Below are positions 59,001-64,000 of a DNA stretch of 64,000 nucleotides, piece after piece. The number at the start of each line of letters is the position of its first letter. Position 1 is the stretch's first letter. The notes under the pieces were generated by a model that saw only the letters and a program-made list of their open reading frames with translations, was not told the DNA's origin and ran no database searches. Location of the stretch: positions 3,863,346-3,927,345 of the forward strand of contig CM074761.1 in NCBI GenBank assembly GCA_037355855.1, read 5' to 3'. A program made the translations under genes and the position numbers. The stretch is from Pseudo-nitzschia pungens. Lineage: Eukaryota; Bacillariophyta; Bacillariophyceae; Bacillariales; Bacillariaceae.

Positions 59001-61861
59001 CTAATAACCGAATGTCCGGGTGGCATGCAGCACCCCCCACAGGTTTACCCAGAGAGGAAAGCACCATGACGTCTTTTCGTAGCGTTGTATATTGCCCTGC
59101 AAACTGTTGAACCATAGGGAGAATATTGAAAATTTCAGTTTCAGCCTCGTGTTCTGAAACATTGCATCCTATCAGCATCTCTGCGTTTTCTCGAATCAGC
59201 TTCTTGATAACCTGCTTTGCAAACGATGAATTGAACTCCGCCGCTTTCATGCAGGCTTCAAAGAGTCCATGCCGCATGGTTCCGATGCAAGCCGCTTTCG
59301 ACGACAAACCCGACGAACCTAGTTTAGATTTCAAAGCAGCCCGTCGATTGCAAGATGAAGTTTCACTGATTATTGATGGTGACAACAACATATCGGGATG
59401 AAGAACAAGGATCAGATCGTCGATGTCGGATCCTGGTGGAGGATAAGAGTTAAGGACAATTGGGAGAGCTGTTACATCGGTTTGGAACTGTCCAGTCAAA
59501 GAACAGACGTGAACTATGTCACCAGGTGAAACGGGAGTGAAGTTCCATTCACCACAAAGGTAAATTAATCCGTCTTCAGGGTAGTCAATATCCTGAGGAG
59601 GGCTGAAAATGCAGCTCTTCTCCTCATCAAGAACGTGAGCACTAGATCTTCGTATCCTACCAGCTGTGTGAAACGTTCTCTCTTCTTCATCCTTATTCAT
59701 CATTGATGTCACCCAAGCAGCAACTTTCAATGTTTTCACAGCATTTCTGTCATCTTGCTCCACGTTCAAGACCTTGTATCTCGAAAATTTCATAAATGAT
59801 AGTTCGTCTGATGCGATCCCCTGCATTCTTCGGTTCCGAACGACACCATTGGGATTGACTCGTGTATTTGCGTTTGACTCCATTCTTTGAGTAATCGCCT
59901 GATCAAGAGAGTTGAAGTCAATATCGTCCGGGAAGTCTCCGAATTCATCATCCGATGCTGCCGGTGATGAAGATTGATTCGCTTTCACGTCCGTGGACCT
60001 CGATTCTTCTGAATGATCTACTGCGGAATTAAGAGATTTCGATTGGCAACATTTCGTAGCCACTAAAGCGTCCATTTCGGAAAAATCGATGTCGGTCGGA
60101 AAATCACCAAATTCGTCGTCCTCTTCTGTCACTGAACTTTGTTTTGAAATCTGGTTGCTAACAATGATCTGCTGGGAGCATGTGTCGGATTGTAGGTTTT
60201 CAAATCGTTTTTTGGACTCAAAAGTTGTCGAAGAAAATGGTGTTGCATTGGATGGTGCTTGCTTTGGCCGCATCACTCGTTGTGGATCATTAGCATTCTG
60301 TTCTATTTTTGATTGGCTTGACTGAGTAGACACCATGGCATCTGTGTTTGCATAGTCGATATCGCACGGAAGATCACCGGAGTCGTTAGAAGCGCGTTTG
60401 AAGAGTTCACCATCTTTTTTTCTACCCGGTATCGTCTTGCTTGATGCATTCGGCTCTGTCTCAGACAGGCTTTTCTCCCGAAAGCTCAGACTCTTGTTTT
60501 CTTTTGAATTATGAATGTTCAAGGTTGATTCGGCCACAACTACTTTGTTGTTATGCTGTAATAACGACGGCTGCGTCATTAAATCAATTTTTGCAAGGTC
60601 GTCCGCGGAAAATTCAATCTCATCGAATTCATCATCATCATTTCGCCCGGTGTTGCCACCGCTGATCCTGTTGCTACTGTTTTGCGCGACGACGTCACGT
60701 CCCCTTTTCGCCGACGAGAGAGTGTTGTCGGTTGAGCGTGAATGATTTGCAGTTGTTTTGACTACCACGGCTGATGTGTTATGATTTGTACTTCGCGGTC
60801 TTTTCTTTGGCACATGTTGGTGTTCAAACTGACTGAAATGCCGTAATTGTGGTATGATGCTGGGAGGAATGTGTTGTTTTGATAGATCTACATTCGCCGT
60901 GTGGATTGCTTCGGACGAAAAATCTATGGATGCACCGAGAGGAGCCTTTGTTCGATCTTCTGTTGAACGAGAGTCGGTATCTTTACTTTCTACACTGTTC
61001 ACGGTCGGTATTGGAGAAGAAGGCACGTTTTTGTCTACAGAGGAAAGAGGGAATCGCGATAGTGGTCCACTCCCCGTGGTTGGATTCGGTGATGCCATTG
61101 CTTCGAGAAGCTCCGCGAAATCATCAGGTTCAGCTGCATCTTTCGATATTGAGTGTTCGTTCCTCTCCACCCTTGATGTTGAATTTTTAGAAACCTGGGG
61201 CACACTGTTCGGTTGTGATGAAACAGAAATTATTGATGTAGAAGTCGACGACCAATTTGGTTCGACATCGCTATCATGTTTCTTCGGATGTCTCTGCCCG
61301 TGTGCATGATCCATTCTTCGGCGTCTATGGCGTTGAGCCAAAGAAGTTGCGGAGGGCTTCGACTTTGGATACGTGTGGTGTCTGCGAAGTGCTGTTCTTG
61401 CCGACCGTTTGTTGCCTTGTCGTGGTGTTTTATCGTCGAAAGCAGTTGGGCGGGAGGGGAGAGAATGCGATGCGATTCGACCGTCGATTCCTTGCCCTGC
61501 AACCTTTCTTCCATTTCCTCTCCACAGCGAGTTTGCAAAGAGGATCCAATTTGCGCTTCACGTCCGAAAGCCGGGAGGAGTTCGTGGTCGGAGGCGGTGA
61601 AGGAGTATTCGTTTTTTGTCCATTGTTGTGTCGTTTTGAGTGCGAGGCATTTTTCCTTCTCGTTCTGTTGCCACTGCCGGAACGTTTTCTTCCGCTGCCA
61701 GGAAGTTGGGGAGACTTGAACATTTCATCCAAATCCTTGTTCTTACTTTCATCCCATTCAATCACGTCTTGTGTCATATCGTTTAAATACAGACCCGTAT
61801 CCATCTCATCGATGTCGACATCAGCGTGAACTTCTGGATCGTCATAACCATCGTCGCCCAT
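56077..61861 (-). CDS. DNA2: DNA2 replication helicase/nuclease
   Basis: Processes Okazaki flaps and resected ends. Best start is ATG 61861 (MGDDGYDDPEVHADVD); the large frame below 61430 joins it if one extra base is skipped within about 61432-61545 (G-rich 61448-61463 is likely), giving TAFDDKTPRQGNKRSARTAL. About 1920 residues, long for the family because of an acidic N-terminal region (about 59900-61300) with four related EFGDFPxDIDF-like blocks. Nuclease domain 58300-59700: FELKTGHNQT (near 58825), Fe-S cysteines in CKRCFSNREC (near 58395). Helicase: IQGLPGTGKTS (near 57455), IDEAGQMNEPT (near 57025), GDHKQLPPL, TMQYRMNEPI, ISPFRAQ, TIDRYQGRDK, RRLNVALTRAKYKL. All SF1 motifs present; single exon apart from the break. 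Confidence 0.93.
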
Positions 61862-62757
61862 CTCAACTCAAACTCAATGGGTAACAAGATCCAAAACCTT
61901 GGCTTGAAGGAAAAGCAAGCGATTGGGTCGGACCGGATCGGATGGTATTAGGTCAGTCCAAGAAAGGATGGAATGGCCAATGATCTATTCCGTTCACCTT
62001 CGATTCATGTATTCAGCTCAATTGGAATCTTTCTTTCCGTTCAGGTGAAGGTTGAAATAACCTTGTGAAAGGGTACGCAAGCAATCAATCGACTTGCTTT
62101 TCCATCAAATTCGTCGACGAGAAAATAATGATTTTTGGGGATGGAGTGCGGAGCGACACAGTTTGATGAGGATGAGGATGAGGATGAGGATTGATTCTGT
62201 GTCATGCATGAATGATCTGTTGCCGAGCGGAATACATTGCGTAACGAGGAATTAGGGACAGAAAGGAAGAAAAGCTTCCTGTGTTGTTGTTCATATTATG
62301 TTCGCGCTTTTCGCGCCTGTCTTATTGGTAAGTCTTACTCGTAACTTACACACTCGTACACGTAACCTACGATACGATGCGGAAGTAAGGTTACGTAAGT
62401 CTTACTACGTCTTCAGTACTGGGTTTACCGGTCCTTTGTCGGGTGTCACAAAGCAACGACAATTTTTGGCACGAAGTTTTTTGAGATATCTTTTTGGTGA
62501 CATAAGGGGTCTCAAGACACCCCCTTATTAATTCCCCTTTTATCTAAACCAACCAAAAAGTGCACATCAGCAGTGTTTCGAAAACAGACCGGATGTGATC
62601 CTCATGAACCATCGAGACAGAGAGAAAAGAGGCAATTAAATTGCATGCCTAAGAATTCTGCAAATCCGAATTTTGGTGTGCTCCCATGAACTAAGATCTG
62701 CGGAGTTGAGATTGGCCAGCAGGTAAGTGATTGAAGGGGACAGAGTGACTTTTCAGA
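61862..62757. promoter_or_regulatory. Divergent promoter region DNA2 / ESF1
   Basis: 896 bp between opposite starts. Contains (GATGAG)n at 62163-62190 and a cluster of GTAAG/CTTAC motifs at 62328-62410: GTAAGTCTTACT twice and one exact GTAAGGTTAC. Confidence 0.55.
62385..62394 (+). promoter_or_regulatory. GTAAGGTTAC motif
   Basis: Exact copy inside GGAAGTAAGGTTACGTAAG, 364 bp from ESF1 and 524 bp from DNA2. Confidence 0.45.
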
Positions 62758-64000
62758 ATGGGAAAGCGTAGTAAGAGCAAAAGCAATAAAGTGCCAAAAG
62801 CCGCCGACGGTGTTCCTGCAGGAGAAGACCGTTTTGCCGCAGCCGAGACCCGTCCACAATTCAAAGCCCCGAAAGCGAGTGATACAAAAGTTGTTCTCGA
62901 TGACAGGTTTTCGTCCGTTCTGACTGACCCTCGCTTCCAGCTCGAGCAAAAGGACAAATATGGAAGGAAGAAGAAGAAAGGCGACCGCAATGCCGCGAAG
63001 GAAGAACTAGAATCGTTTTATGTTGTTGAGGAGAGAGAAAAGAAGGACGTCGACGACAAGTCTGACGACGACGATGGTAAAGAAAAACCAGAAAAACCCA
63101 TCAACAGCGACGACGACAGTTCGGATTCGGACTCTGACCTCTGAAAGTCCAGGAGTGGAGAAGGCAGAAGATCCTGTGTCGAGAATTGCCTATCTGACTG
63201 CTTTGTCGAGGGGAGAGGTTGATGGCTCGTCTTCCGACGAAGACGATGATTCTTCTCAATCATCAGAGGAGGAGGATGATTCGGACGGAGAAGACTCGGT
63301 CTATGGAACAGCGGGTGTTTTGGATCCTTCCACCGAACAGAGCGAGGAAGTCGAGATTTCATACGATTCTTCACCGTACTTGGTGGTCACCAACATGGAT
63401 TGGGAAAACATACGCGCTGTTGACTTGTTTTCCATTCTTTCGAGTTTTGCCCCACCCGGAGCTATTAAAAAGGTACAGGTGTTCGAAAGTGACTTTGGGA
63501 TGGAACAAATGGCAAAGGATAAACTCCATGGCCCAAGTGGTATCTGGCAAAAGAGTAAAGGAGCGAAGAAAAAGGACACCCCAGAGGAGCATCCCAGCGA
63601 CGACGAAGAAAGCGATAGCGATAGCGATGAAGAGCACTCCGAATCTGGAGAGAACAAAGAAATTGGACTGAACTACGAAGAGGAGGAAGTTCCAGATGAA
63701 TCTGACTTCGATCCTGAAAAGTTACGAGCTTATGAAGCGTCAAAATTGAAGTATTACTTTGCTGTGACGGAATTTTCTCAACCGGATTATGCAGATATTG
63801 TATACCGTGAGGTAGATGGGATGGAGTTCGAGCATTCCAGTACGGCTATCGATTTGCGAACGCTTCCGGCAGAAGCTCTAGAAAGTGTTGTTGCTAATCG
63901 CCCAATGCGGGACCAGGCGACATCAATACCAGGCAAATACGAGCCACCAGATTTCATTGTTAGCGCTCTGCAACAGACCAACGTACAATGCACATGGGAT
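62758..64000 (+). CDS. ESF1: ESF1 nucleolar pre-rRNA processing factor, 3' end outside window
   Basis: 18S rRNA maturation factor of the nucleolus. Start ATG 62758 (MGKRSKSKSNK). Family blocks: DDRFSSVLTDPRFQLEQKDKYGRK (first 20 shown elsewhere as conserved DRF...DPRF), EELESFYVVEE, DPVSRIAYLTALSRGEVDGS (near 63170-63230), SPYLVVTNMDWENIRAVDLF (near 63370) and GLNYEEEEVPDESDFDPEKL (near 63665), KLKYYFAVTEFSQPDYADIV. The right edge cuts the gene within the conserved core. One extra base at about 63136-63140 ends the first frame at SDSDSDL; skipping it continues ESPGVEKAEDPVSRIAY. Acidic Asp/Glu/Ser stretches throughout are normal for the family. Confidence 0.92.

Overview
The window is a eukaryotic nuclear contig, most likely from a diatom (stramenopile, probably pennate). 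The evidence is short GT-AG introns (about 85-410 bp), a chloroplast SRP54 whose N-terminal signal peptide ends in an AAF motif typical of secondary plastids, a bZIP-PAS transcription factor of the stramenopile type, and a set of ordinary eukaryotic housekeeping genes (DNA2, ESF1, TGS1, LCMT1, SERINC). Genus cannot be fixed from sequence alone.

Layout: 1-4752 (+) the 3' part of a glucose/sorbosone-dehydrogenase / PKD / multicopper-oxidase fusion with three C-terminal lectin-like repeats. 6410-9115 (+) bZIP-PAS factor. 10395-11942 (+) SERINC membrane protein. 14292-16760 (+) ubiquitin-like-domain PI3/4-kinase. 16955-17870 (-) NUDIX hydrolase, divergent from 18573-20311 (+) cpSRP54, which converges on 20483-21296 (-) a DUF6816-like, probably plastid protein. 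21297-26491 is gene-poor with worn repeats. 26492-28222 (-) is a UFD1-UBX fusion. 28223-31672 is repeat-rich: microsatellites, an ACATCCGG minisatellite, and an intact-looking 2376-bp hAT-type DNA transposon (15-bp TIRs, 8-bp TSD) carrying about eight copies of a 182-bp satellite. 31673-33442 (+) LCMT1. 34274-38532 holds a broken unknown gene, a cytochrome-b5-reductase-like gene on the minus strand (36212-37466) between direct repeats, and another unknown broken gene. 40018-40886 (+) gamma-glutamylcyclotransferase-like protein. 41974-43497 (+) TGS1. 43722-47141 (-) GH35 beta-galactosidase with two consecutive micro-exons. 48506-50315 (-) SV2-like MFS transporter. 51694-53299 (-) aspartoacylase. 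54183-55967 (+) Obg GTPase. 56077-61861 (-) DNA2 helicase-nuclease. 62758 to the right edge (+) ESF1.

Two window-wide patterns stand out. First, the 10-mer GTAAGGTTAC (either strand) occurs 14 times, always between genes, mostly 80-200 bp upstream of a start codon. It looks like a shared promoter element. Second, at least ten genes, including essential single-copy ones, are interrupted by single extra bases that break conserved domains. The most economical reading is insertion-biased consensus error in a long-read assembly, so genes with such breaks are annotated as CDS spanning the break, not as dead genes. The genes do not form an operon or pathway; several are plastid, nucleolar or replication housekeeping functions placed side by side.
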